Of a stretch of 64,000 nucleotides of DNA, positions 8,427 through 15,524 are shown in pieces. The notes under the pieces were generated by a model that was given only the letters and a program-made list of their open reading frames with translations, had not been told where the DNA came from and searched no databases. Numbering within the stretch: the first letter of the stretch is position 1; each line of letters starts with the position of its first letter. Position numbers and translations under genes: made by a program. The DNA is from Desulfovibrionaceae bacterium (GTDB taxonomy: Bacteria > Desulfobacterota > Desulfovibrionia > Desulfovibrionales > Desulfovibrionaceae): assembly GCA_029008115.1 (NCBI GenBank), contig JAQXJC010000044.1:1-64000 (forward strand), written 5' to 3'.

Positions 8427-11400
8427 ATGAATGTCGCGGCCCTGTTCATCCGCCGGCCTGTGGCCACAGTGCTGCTTATGCTGGGTCTGCTGGTATTCGG
8501 CATTGCCGGCTATGGCCGGCTGCCTGTCAACCATCTCCCCAATGTGGATTTTCCCACCATTGAGGTGCAGGCCGAGCTGGCCGGCGCCGACCCCGAAACC
8601 ATGGCGGCCAGCGTGGCGGCGCCTCTGGAAAAGGAACTCTTCGCCATCGCGGGCATCTCGTCCATCAGCTCCATCAATGCGGCAGGGCGCACCCGCATCA
8701 CCATCCAGTTTGATCTGGACAGGAATATTGACGCCGCCGCGCTGGATGTGCAGTCCGCCATCGGGCTGGCCCAGCGCCGCATGCCCTCGTCCATGACGGC
8801 TGCCCCCAGCTTCCGCAAGGTAAATCCTGCGGACATGCCCATCCTGTATCTGACGGTCTCTTCCGATACGCTGCCGCTGCATGCCCTGAACGAGTATGCG
8901 GATACACTCATTGCCCAGCGCCTGTCCATGGTGCCCGGCGTGGCGCAGGTGCTTATCTTCGGGCGCAAGCGCTATGCCGTGCGGGCCCGTCTGGACCCCG
9001 ACGCCCTGGCCTCGCGCGGACTGGGCATTGATGAGGTGGGCGATGCCGTGCAGGCGGCCAACAGCAAGCTGCCCACAGGCTCCCTGCAGGGGAGCAGCCG
9101 CGCCAGCAGCATCAAGGCCAGCGGCCAGCTGTTCAGCGCGGCGGAATTTGGCGAAACCATCGTGGCATGGCGCAACGGCGCGCCCGTGCGCCTCAGGGAG
9201 CTGGGTGAGGTGGTGGACAGCGTGGAGCACGACAGGCAGGTGGCCTGGACGGGCAGGGGGCTCTGCATCACGCTGGGCGTGAAGCGCCAGCCCGGCGCCA
9301 ATACCGTGCAGGTGGTGGACACTGTACGCGCGCTGCTGCCCGTGCTGGAAAAGGGCATTCCTCCCGCCGTGCAGGTACGGGTGGCCTATGACCGCTCCCT
9401 GTCCGTCCGCGAATCCGTGAACGAGATTACCTTTACCCTGATCCTCACCATAGGTCTTGTGGTGCTGGTGATTTTCCTGTTCCTGCGCAATGTCCGTGCC
9501 ACGGTCATTCCGGGACTGGCCCTGCCGCTCTCCGTGGCGGGTACCTTTGGCATCATGTATGCCGGCGGCTACAGCGTGGATAATCTTTCGCTCATGGCCC
9601 TGACGCTGGCCGTGGGCTTCGTGGTGGACGACGCCATCGTCATGCTGGAGAATATCGTCCGCCATCAGGAGATGGGCAAGCCTCCCATGCGGGCGGCGCT
9701 GGACGGATCGGAGGAAATCGGCTTCACCATTCTGTCCATGACCATCTCGCTGGCGGCGGTCTTCCTGCCCGTGCTCTGCATGGGTGGCATCATAGGGCGG
9801 CTGTTTCAGGAATTTGCCGTGGTCATCATTGGCGCCATTCTGCTGTCCGGCGTCATTTCCCTGACCTTGACGCCCATGCTCTGCGCGCATTTTCTGCGTC
9901 AGAGCCCCCGGAGCGGAGCGCAGTGCGGCGGCGGTCTGTTTGGCCTGCTGGAACGCTGGCTGGCGGCCATGTCGGATGCCTATGCCTCTTCGCTGCGTGC
10001 GGCGCTGCGGCATCGCCTGCTGGTCCTGCTGCTGTCGCTGGCGCTGGCCGGAGCGGCAGCCTGGCTGGCAGTAACCATGCCCAAGGGCTTTCTTCCGGTG
10101 GAGGACGCCGGCATGATCGTAGCCTCCACCGAGGCCGCCCAGGGCGTGTCCTTTTCCGGCATGGTGGCGGCGCAGCGGAAGCTGGACGCGGCCCTCGCCG
10201 CCAATCCCGATATTGAAAGCTACAGCTCCATGGTGGGCATTGTGGGCTCCAGCCAGAGCATGAACAACGGGCAGGTGGTGATCTATCTGAAGCCGTGGGG
10301 CAGGCGCGCCTCCATTCAGGAAGCGGCGGCACGCCTGCGTCGCGAGCTGAACGCACATCCCGACATCCGCGCCTTTATCCGCATTCCTCCGGCCATCAAT
10401 ATCGGCGGTCGTGCTTCCAAGGCGCTGTATCAGTACACCATGAGCGGGCAGGATACCGCGGAGCTGTACGCCGCGGCGCAGAAGGTGGAGGCGGCGCTGC
10501 GCGCCCTGCCCGAGCTTCAGGATGTGAACTCGGACCTCCAGCTGAAGAATCCTGAGCTGCGCGTGGAGATTGACCGCGACAGGGCGGCGGCACTGGGGCT
10601 TTCCGTCAGCCGTATCGAGCAGGCCCTGCAATCCGCCTATGGTTCGCGGGAAATATCCACCATCTACACGGCGGCCAACGACTACAAGGTATTCATGGAA
10701 TTGCAGGATCGCTTCCAGCAGGAAGCGGCGGCGTTGAGCCGCCTGCATGTGCGCGCTTCAGGCGGAGGGCTGGTGCCGCTTTCCGCCGTGGCTACCTTCC
10801 GGCCGGCTGTGGGCCCCATTGCCGTGAATCATAACGGACAGTTTCCCGCCGTGACAGTTTCCTACGGCCTGCGCCCCGGCGTCGCGCTCAGCCAGGGACT
10901 GGAGGCCGTGGAGCGGGTCGGGCGCGAACTGCTGCCCGACAGCATTACAGCGCAGTCTCAGGGGGCGGCGCAGGCTTTTCAGGACTCCCTTTCCGGCATG
11001 GGCTGGCTCCTGCTGCTGGCGCTGGCAGTCATCTATCTGGTGCTGGGCATGCTCTACGAAAGCTTCATTCATCCCCTGACCATTCTGTCCGGCCTGCCTT
11101 CGGCTGGCTTTGGCGCGCTGCTCACGCTCCGGCTGTTTGGCGCGGACCTGAATCTCTATGCCTTTGTGGGGGTGATTATGCTCATGGGCATTGTGAAGAA
11201 GAATGCCATCATGATGCTGGACTTCGCGCTGGAAGCGCAGCGCCGGGACGCCTCCCTGACGCCGCTGGCCGCCATTACCGAAGGCTGCATCATCCGCTTC
11301 AGGCCCATCATGATGACGACCGTTGCCGCGCTCATGGGCGCACTGCCGCTGGCCATAGGCATGGGGGCCGGCGGGGCCGCCCGGCGGCCGCTGGGGCTGG

Positions 11401-11528
11401 CCGTGGTGGGCGGGCTGCTGTTTTCCCAGCTGGTGACACTCTACATTACACCTGTGTACTATTATTATCTGGAAAAGCTGTCTGCCTCGCTGCGGGGCAG
11501 ATTCTGGAGGAATCATGAGACCGTATGA
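8427..11528 (+). CDS. RND multidrug efflux permease (MdtB/MdtC-like)
   Basis: The proton-driven inner-membrane transporter of the tripartite pump, 1033 residues, the normal length for the HAE1 family. It opens with FIRRPVATVLLMLG and LPVNHLPNVDFPTIEV, closest in feel to E. coli MdtC. Transmembrane helix 4 carries the proton-relay pair Asp401-Asp402 in GFVVDDAIVMLEN. Two large periplasmic loops and twelve transmembrane segments are visible, with helix 10-12 motifs (GFGALLTLRLFG, GIVKKNAIMM). GGAGGTCCT precedes ATG 8427. The end overlaps the start of the next gene by 14 bases, so transcription continues into it. Substrates cannot be deduced; MdtBC relatives handle bile salts and novobiocin, which would suit a gut organism. 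Confidence 0.93.
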   Translation: MNVAALFIRRPVATVLLMLGLLVFGIAGYGRLPVNHLPNVDFPTIEVQAELAGADPETMAASVAAPLEKELFAIAGISSISSINAAGRTRITIQFDLDRNIDAAALDVQSAIGLAQRRMPSSMTAAPSFRKVNPADMPILYLTVSSDTLPLHALNEYADTLIAQRLSMVPGVAQVLIFGRKRYAVRARLDPDALASRGLGIDEVGDAVQAANSKLPTGSLQGSSRASSIKASGQLFSAAEFGETIVAWRNGAPVRLRELGEVVDSVEHDRQVAWTGRGLCITLGVKRQPGANTVQVVDTVRALLPVLEKGIPPAVQVRVAYDRSLSVRESVNEITFTLILTIGLVVLVIFLFLRNVRATVIPGLALPLSVAGTFGIMYAGGYSVDNLSLMALTLAVGFVVDDAIVMLENIVRHQEMGKPPMRAALDGSEEIGFTILSMTISLAAVFLPVLCMGGIIGRLFQEFAVVIIGAILLSGVISLTLTPMLCAHFLRQSPRSGAQCGGGLFGLLERWLAAMSDAYASSLRAALRHRLLVLLLSLALAGAAAWLAVTMPKGFLPVEDAGMIVASTEAAQGVSFSGMVAAQRKLDAALAANPDIESYSSMVGIVGSSQSMNNGQVVIYLKPWGRRASIQEAAARLRRELNAHPDIRAFIRIPPAINIGGRASKALYQYTMSGQDTAELYAAAQKVEAALRALPELQDVNSDLQLKNPELRVEIDRDRAAALGLSVSRIEQALQSAYGSREISTIYTAANDYKVFMELQDRFQQEAAALSRLHVRASGGGLVPLSAVATFRPAVGPIAVNHNGQFPAVTVSYGLRPGVALSQGLEAVERVGRELLPDSITAQSQGAAQAFQDSLSGMGWLLLLALAVIYLVLGMLYESFIHPLTILSGLPSAGFGALLTLRLFGADLNLYAFVGVIMLMGIVKKNAIMMLDFALEAQRRDASLTPLAAITEGCIIRFRPIMMTTVAALMGALPLAIGMGAGGAARRPLGLAVVGGLLFSQLVTLYITPVYYYYLEKLSASLRGRFWRNHETV

Positions 11529-12234
11529 CCGTGATGACGCGCCGCGCTGCGGGCGATGCGGCACCTGCTGCCGCAAGGGCGGCCCCACGTTGCAGGCGGA
11601 GGATGCCGCGCTGGTGGCAGAAGGGGTGCTGCCGCTGGCCTCGCTGGTGACGCTGCGCCTGTTTGAGCTGGCCTGGGACGAGGCGCAGGGCCGCCTGCGT
11701 CCCCAGCCGCGGGAGACCGTGAAAGTCAGGGGGACTGGAGAGGCGGCCTTTCCGTGGCACTGCATCTTTCACCGCGCGGACAGCCTGTGCGGCATTCATG
11801 AACGCCGTCCTGCGCAGTGCCGTGCGCTGCTGTGCAGGGATACGCGGCCGCTGGAGGCGCTCTATGCGCAGGGACAGATCGGTCGCGCCGAAGTGCTGGC
11901 GGCCCTTCCCCTGCGCCCCGGCTGGCTGGAGCTGGCGCAGGCGCACGAGGAGTCCTGCGGCGTGGAGCGCATGGTGCGGCTGGCGGTGGAAGCATGGCGC
12001 GGCCCCGAAGGAGGACGCCGCGCCGCAGCGGAGGCGCTGGGCGGCATGCTGCGGCAGGACGCCGCCTTCCGCGCGCTGTGCGTGGAGCGGGCGGGCATTG
12101 CGCGGGAGGAGCTGCCCTTCCTTCTGGGGCGTCCGCTGGCGGAGCTGCTGGAGGGAACCGGCCTTGCGGCGGAGCCGCAGGGAGCGGAAGGCTGGCGTCT
12201 TCACCGTGCCGGCCGCTGTCTGTACGATCTGTAG
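11515..12234 (+). CDS. YkgJ-family cysteine cluster protein
   Basis: A 239-residue soluble protein with the N-terminal cluster CGRCGTCCRKGG, the CxxCxxCC signature of the YkgJ family, whose members are thought to bind zinc or an iron-sulfur centre. A second cysteine group (WHCIFHR, LCGIHERRPAQCRALLC, residues about 83-112) completes the usual metal-binding set. The C-terminal half is Arg/Ala/Glu-rich and helical. It overlaps the RND permease by 14 bases and precedes the SMR pair by 77 bases, so it is probably part of the efflux operon. Its biochemical role is unknown. Confidence 0.85.
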   Translation: MRPYDRDDAPRCGRCGTCCRKGGPTLQAEDAALVAEGVLPLASLVTLRLFELAWDEAQGRLRPQPRETVKVRGTGEAAFPWHCIFHRADSLCGIHERRPAQCRALLCRDTRPLEALYAQGQIGRAEVLAALPLRPGWLELAQAHEESCGVERMVRLAVEAWRGPEGGRRAAAEALGGMLRQDAAFRALCVERAGIAREELPFLLGRPLAELLEGTGLAAEPQGAEGWRLHRAGRCLYDL

Positions 12235-12311
12235 CGGCAGCGGCGGCAAGGCAGGTATACATGCGGCCTTGCGGCATGAGGCCCCATATAATGACAAAGG
12301 AGAACGACGAC

Positions 12312-12707
12312 ATGGAGCAGGGTGGACGTCCGGACTGGCGGCATTGGGCGGCGCTGGCTGCGGCAATCGTGCTGGAGGTGGCCGGAACCACGGTGATGAA
12401 GCTGTCGCACGGCTGGGATTTTTCCGGCGCGGCGAGCGTTGGGCTGTGTGCCATGTGGCTGTGCGTGGGGCTGTCCTACTACAGTCTGTCCGTGGCCACC
12501 ATGGCACTGCCTGTAGGCGTGGCCTTTGCCTGCTGGGAAGCTGCCGGGCTGGCGCTGATTACCCTGTCTTCCGTCCTGGTGCTGGGGGAGGTGCTGACGC
12601 TGCGGCGTTTTCTGGGGCTGTGCTGCGTTCTGGCCGGCGCGCTGCTGGTGCATGTGGGCACATCTTCCGGCGGCGCGGCGGAAGGAAGGAGCGAGCATCA
12701 TGCCTGA
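12312..12707 (+). CDS. mdtJ: SMR-family polyamine exporter subunit MdtJ-like
   Basis: A four-helix small multidrug resistance protein of 131 residues. The essential membrane-embedded glutamate is present (E22 in AIVLEVAGT), and helix 2-3 motifs (GLSYYSLSVAT, GVAFACWEAAGL) align with E. coli MdtJ, which works with MdtI to export spermidine. The start is ATG 12312, with AAGGAG nine bases upstream. The gene overlaps mdtI by eight bases, typical of paired SMR genes that act as an obligate heterodimer. Arginine decarboxylase in the same region supports a polyamine role, but paired SMRs can also export other cations. Confidence 0.85.
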   Translation: MEQGGRPDWRHWAALAAAIVLEVAGTTVMKLSHGWDFSGAASVGLCAMWLCVGLSYYSLSVATMALPVGVAFACWEAAGLALITLSSVLVLGEVLTLRRFLGLCCVLAGALLVHVGTSSGGAAEGRSEHHA

Positions 12708-13038
12708 TCTTGCGCCGCTGTTTTCATGGAGCATGCTGCTGGTGCTGCTGTCGGCCGTGCTGGACGTGCTGGCCAACCTGCTGCTGGCGCGTTCGGAGGG
12801 CTTTCGCCGGCGCTGGCTGGGCGTCCTGTCCCTGCTGATGGTGGGCGCGGCGTTCGGCCTGCTCTCGCTGGCGGTGCGGGAGATGGACCTTGCCGTGGCC
12901 TATGCCGTGTGGGGGGCCTTCGGCATTCTGGGAACCAGCCTCGGCGGATGGCTGTTCTTCCGGCAGCGCATGGGCCTGTCCGCCTTTGCGGGCGTGGGGC
13001 TTCTGGTGTGCGGCATGCTCCTCCTGCGCTGCGGATAG
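12700..13038 (+). CDS. mdtI: SMR-family polyamine exporter subunit MdtI-like
   Basis: A four-helix SMR protein of 112 residues, partner of the preceding MdtJ-like subunit. EGFRRRWLGVLSLLMV, LAVREMDLAVAYAVWG and FFRQRMG follow E. coli MdtI closely. The charged residue in helix 1 is Asp (D22 in SAVLDVLANLL) where MdtI and nearly all SMR proteins have Glu. Asp may still bind protons but would shift pKa and geometry. MdtJ keeps its Glu, so the heterodimer would have one Glu and one Asp. The gene ends 33 bases before the convergent focA end. Confidence 0.87.
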   Translation: MPDLAPLFSWSMLLVLLSAVLDVLANLLLARSEGFRRRWLGVLSLLMVGAAFGLLSLAVREMDLAVAYAVWGAFGILGTSLGGWLFFRQRMGLSAFAGVGLLVCGMLLLRCG

Positions 13039-13071
13039 GGCCGCAGGAAGAGCAATGCCGCGCTTTGCCGA

Positions 13072-13899
13072 TTACTTCCGGTAGCTGAACCAGTAGGCCA
13101 TGCCCACAAAGGCGCCCCCGCCCACAATATTGCCCAGAGTGACGGGCAGGAGATTCTTCAGGAAGAAGGATGCCCAGGTAAGATTGCCCAGCGCACCGGC
13201 GTCCAGACCGGAGGCGGCGGCCCAGAGCGGATTGGCCTTGGCGAACAGGCCGGCGCTGATATAGTACATATTGGCCACGGAATGCTCGAAGCCGGAGGTG
13301 ATGAACAGCCAGATGGGGAAGAAGATGGCGAAGCACTTGCTGACGATGTCCCTGGATCCATAGGCCATCCACACGGCGAGGCAGACCAGCCAGTTGCACA
13401 TGATGCCAAGATAGAAGGCGGACAGGAAGGGCAGAGAGGTCTTGCCCGCGGCAATGCGGATGGTCATGCCGCCCAGCAGATGCGCCCCGGAATTGAACAG
13501 GCCGGATTCCGTCATCATGTGCGCGATGAGCAGCGCGCCCACAAAGTTGCCGGCGTAGACAAGGCCCCAGTTGCGCAGAGCCTGCGCCAGCGTGAGGCGC
13601 TTTTCCGCCACACCCATGAGCATGAGCGTATTTCCCGTGAACAGCTCGCCGCCGGCAATGACAACCAGCATCAGGCCGGTGGGGAACACGGCCCCGGCAA
13701 GGGCCTTGCCCAGGCCGTAGGTGGAGGGTTCGGCAAGAAGATTGAAGGCGGCCATATTGGAACCTTCGGAAGCGAACGCGATGAAGGCGCCTGCCAGAAT
13801 GGCCAGCACGAAGGAACGGGCCGCGGGCATGGCGGCTTTTTTAATGCCGGTTTCCACAGTGGCGGCACATATTTCCGCCGGTGCGAGGTAGTTGGACAT
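13072..13899 (-). CDS. focA: Formate/nitrite transporter (FocA/NirC family)
   Basis: A six-helix pentameric anion channel of 275 residues. Family marks are AFNLLAE and the omega-loop region, PTGLMLVVIAGGELFTGNTL in helix 2, and SGFEHSVANMYYI in helix 5, whose histidine is the central gate residue of FocA. It probably moves formate (or nitrite or hydrosulfide, which relatives also carry) across the inner membrane. The start is ATG 13899, preceded by GGGGGAG; the frame continues upstream without a better site. It is divergent from the riboswitch-controlled terC gene. The choice among anions is not decidable from sequence alone. Confidence 0.88.
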   Translation of the reverse strand: MSNYLAPAEICAATVETGIKKAAMPAARSFVLAILAGAFIAFASEGSNMAAFNLLAEPSTYGLGKALAGAVFPTGLMLVVIAGGELFTGNTLMLMGVAEKRLTLAQALRNWGLVYAGNFVGALLIAHMMTESGLFNSGAHLLGGMTIRIAAGKTSLPFLSAFYLGIMCNWLVCLAVWMAYGSRDIVSKCFAIFFPIWLFITSGFEHSVANMYYISAGLFAKANPLWAAASGLDAGALGNLTWASFFLKNLLPVTLGNIVGGGAFVGMAYWFSYRK

Positions 13900-14076
13900 G
13901 GCTCCCCCTGGTTGCGGTTTGTGAGCGGAGCAGCGCCCCCCGCGGGGTGCTGAAAAACCTCTATAGCAGGCTTCAGGGAAAATGGGAATATTGGGGCATG
14001 TCCCTATGCACGGCATGGCTGGTGGTCATGAGGGCTTGACCTTCATGCGGATATGGAATAGCGTAGCCCCATTGTG

Positions 14077-14202
14077 CTAAGGGGAGTAGCTGGGGCCTTG
14101 AGCCCTTGGCCGCGTCAACAGCATGGCCTGTGAGCCTGGTGCGGCCGCCAGAATATTTCCTGCGCCGGGAACGGACAGGATATGCTGGCAAGTGAGACCT
14201 TC
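14077..14202 (+). promoter_or_regulatory. yybP-ykoY (Mn2+) riboswitch
   Basis: Several conserved blocks of this aptamer occur in order: AAGGGGAGTAGC (14079-14090), CGTCAACA (14113-14120), GGCCTGTGAGCCTGG (14125-14139) and a GCAAG..GACCTT end (14189-14201) whose CCTT can pair with the first AAGG to close P1. The class binds Mn2+ and commonly controls TerC/Alx-family genes, which is exactly the gene 64 bases downstream. I matched it by eye, so boundaries may shift by about ten bases. Confidence 0.82.
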
Positions 14203-14231
14203 ACGACGGAACAGCGTCGGGGAGGTCTTTT
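14195..14231 (+). terminator. Riboswitch-controlled intrinsic terminator
   Basis: AGACCT (14195-14200) pairs with AGGTCT (14223-14228), with an inner CGACG/CGTCG stem (14204-14208 with 14215-14219), followed by TTTT. The first arm is also the 3' strand of the riboswitch P1 helix. The two folds exclude each other: ligand-stabilised P1 would prevent the terminator, giving an ON switch for the downstream gene. Confidence 0.75.
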
Positions 14232-14265
14232 GTATTTCTCCGGCGGAACATCCAAAGGAGAACAC

Positions 14266-15219
14266 ATGTTTGCACAGCATTCACTGACAGAAGTCCTTAT
14301 CTTTTTCGTACTGGTTGCCGCCTGCCTGTGGTGCGACCTGCACGCCCACCGCTCGGACAAGCCTGTTTCCGCCCGCGATGCCGCCCTGTGGACCTGCGTC
14401 TGGGTGGGGCTGGCCATGGGCTTCGCCGCATACATCGGCATCAGCTTCGGTGCGGAGCAGGCGCAGCTCTTCATCGCCGGCTATCTGCTGGAAGAATCCC
14501 TTTCCATTGACAATCTCTTTGTGATGATGGCCATTTTCGCGTCCTTTTCAGTCAGGGACGCCATGCAGCACCGCGTGCTGTACTACGGCATTCTGGGCGC
14601 GCTGGTGATGCGCTTCCTCTTTGTCGCCGCAGGCAGCTCGCTGGTGGCCGCCTTCGGGCCCTATGCGCTGGCCGGCTTCGGGCTGTTCGTATTGTGGACG
14701 GCCTGGAAGATGTGGCAGGCCATGCGCGGCGGCCGGCAGGAGGAAGTGGAGGATTTCACCCATCACTGGGCTGTGCGCCACGTGCGCCGCATCGTGCCCG
14801 TGCATACGCAGATGAGCGGCCACGACTTTTTTGTGAAGGTGGAGGAGGGCGGCCGCCATGTGTGGAAGGCCACGCCGCTCTTTCTCTGTCTGGTGGTGGT
14901 GGAACTTTCGGACGTGATGTTCGCCTTTGACTCCGTGCCCGCCATCATCGCCATCACGCAGGACCCCTTTCTTGTATACACCAGCAACATCTTTGCCATT
15001 CTCGGCCTGCGCTCCATGTACTTCCTGCTGGCGGCGGCCAAGCGCTACCTGCGCCATCTGGAAAAGGCCGTCATTGCCATTCTGGCCTTCATTGGCGTGA
15101 AGATGCTGCTTGCCGTTCTTGGCATCGTGCATCTGCCGGCCATGGCCAGTCTGGCCGTGGTGGCCGGCCTGCTGGCGCTGGGCATTCTGGCCTCCTGCCT
15201 GCCGGAACGGCGGGCCTAG
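14266..15219 (+). CDS. TerC/Alx-family integral membrane protein (probable Mn2+ exporter)
   Basis: A 317-residue polytopic protein of the TerC superfamily. The two repeated acidic motifs that form the metal path are present: LLEESLSIDNLFVMM (helix 3) and VVELSDVMFAFDSVPA (helix 6 region). About eight to nine transmembrane segments flank a charged cytoplasmic loop (about residues 155-200). Alx and other TerC relatives export Mn2+. The Mn2+ riboswitch upstream with a terminator strongly supports that role here. The start is ATG 14266, with AAAGGAG upstream. The gene stands alone with a GC-rich hairpin after it. Confidence 0.9.
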   Translation: MFAQHSLTEVLIFFVLVAACLWCDLHAHRSDKPVSARDAALWTCVWVGLAMGFAAYIGISFGAEQAQLFIAGYLLEESLSIDNLFVMMAIFASFSVRDAMQHRVLYYGILGALVMRFLFVAAGSSLVAAFGPYALAGFGLFVLWTAWKMWQAMRGGRQEEVEDFTHHWAVRHVRRIVPVHTQMSGHDFFVKVEEGGRHVWKATPLFLCLVVVELSDVMFAFDSVPAIIAITQDPFLVYTSNIFAILGLRSMYFLLAAAKRYLRHLEKAVIAILAFIGVKMLLAVLGIVHLPAMASLAVVAGLLALGILASCLPERRA

Positions 15220-15524
15220 CCGGCCGCGGGACACGTCGGAACGTGGCGGGGGAATGCTCGTTTCCCCCGCCGCCGGAGGAGAGCCTGCTTCCGGCGGGAA
15301 TGGCGGCGGGATGTTTCGGCATGCCGCATTTATGGGACGCGAGCTGTGCTCGCCCGCACGGACAGGTACGACATTGGACGCAGCTTCCCGCGCAGTGCGG
15401 ACAGCCCATCGCTGGCGGGGCATCCCGGCCTGCGGCACAGAGAAGACGCCTGGATGCCGGACAGTCCTGTGGCGGCCTGTCGCGCATGGATGGCAGGCTC
15501 CTCCGGCATCAGGCGGGAACGCGA
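15220..15524. other. Intergenic region between convergent genes
   Basis: 305 bases between the terC stop and the end of the minus-strand TPR gene. Apart from the hairpin at 15245-15271 I see no gene, tRNA or repeat. Open frames through it are GC-driven and lack ribosome sites. Confidence 0.5.
15245..15271 (+). terminator. Terminator-like hairpin after terC
   Basis: GGCGGGGGAA (15245-15254) pairs with TTCCCCCGCC (15262-15271) around a short loop, 25 bases after the terC stop. The ten-pair stem is strong, but no T tract follows, so it may be a factor-aided terminator or a 3' stabiliser. Confidence 0.5.

Noticed and set aside
7227-10748. Minus-strand open frame of over 1100 codons opposite the RND operon
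   Set aside because: It is antisense to two well-supported genes; long antisense frames are common in GC-rich genes, and its product is His/Gln/Gly-rich.
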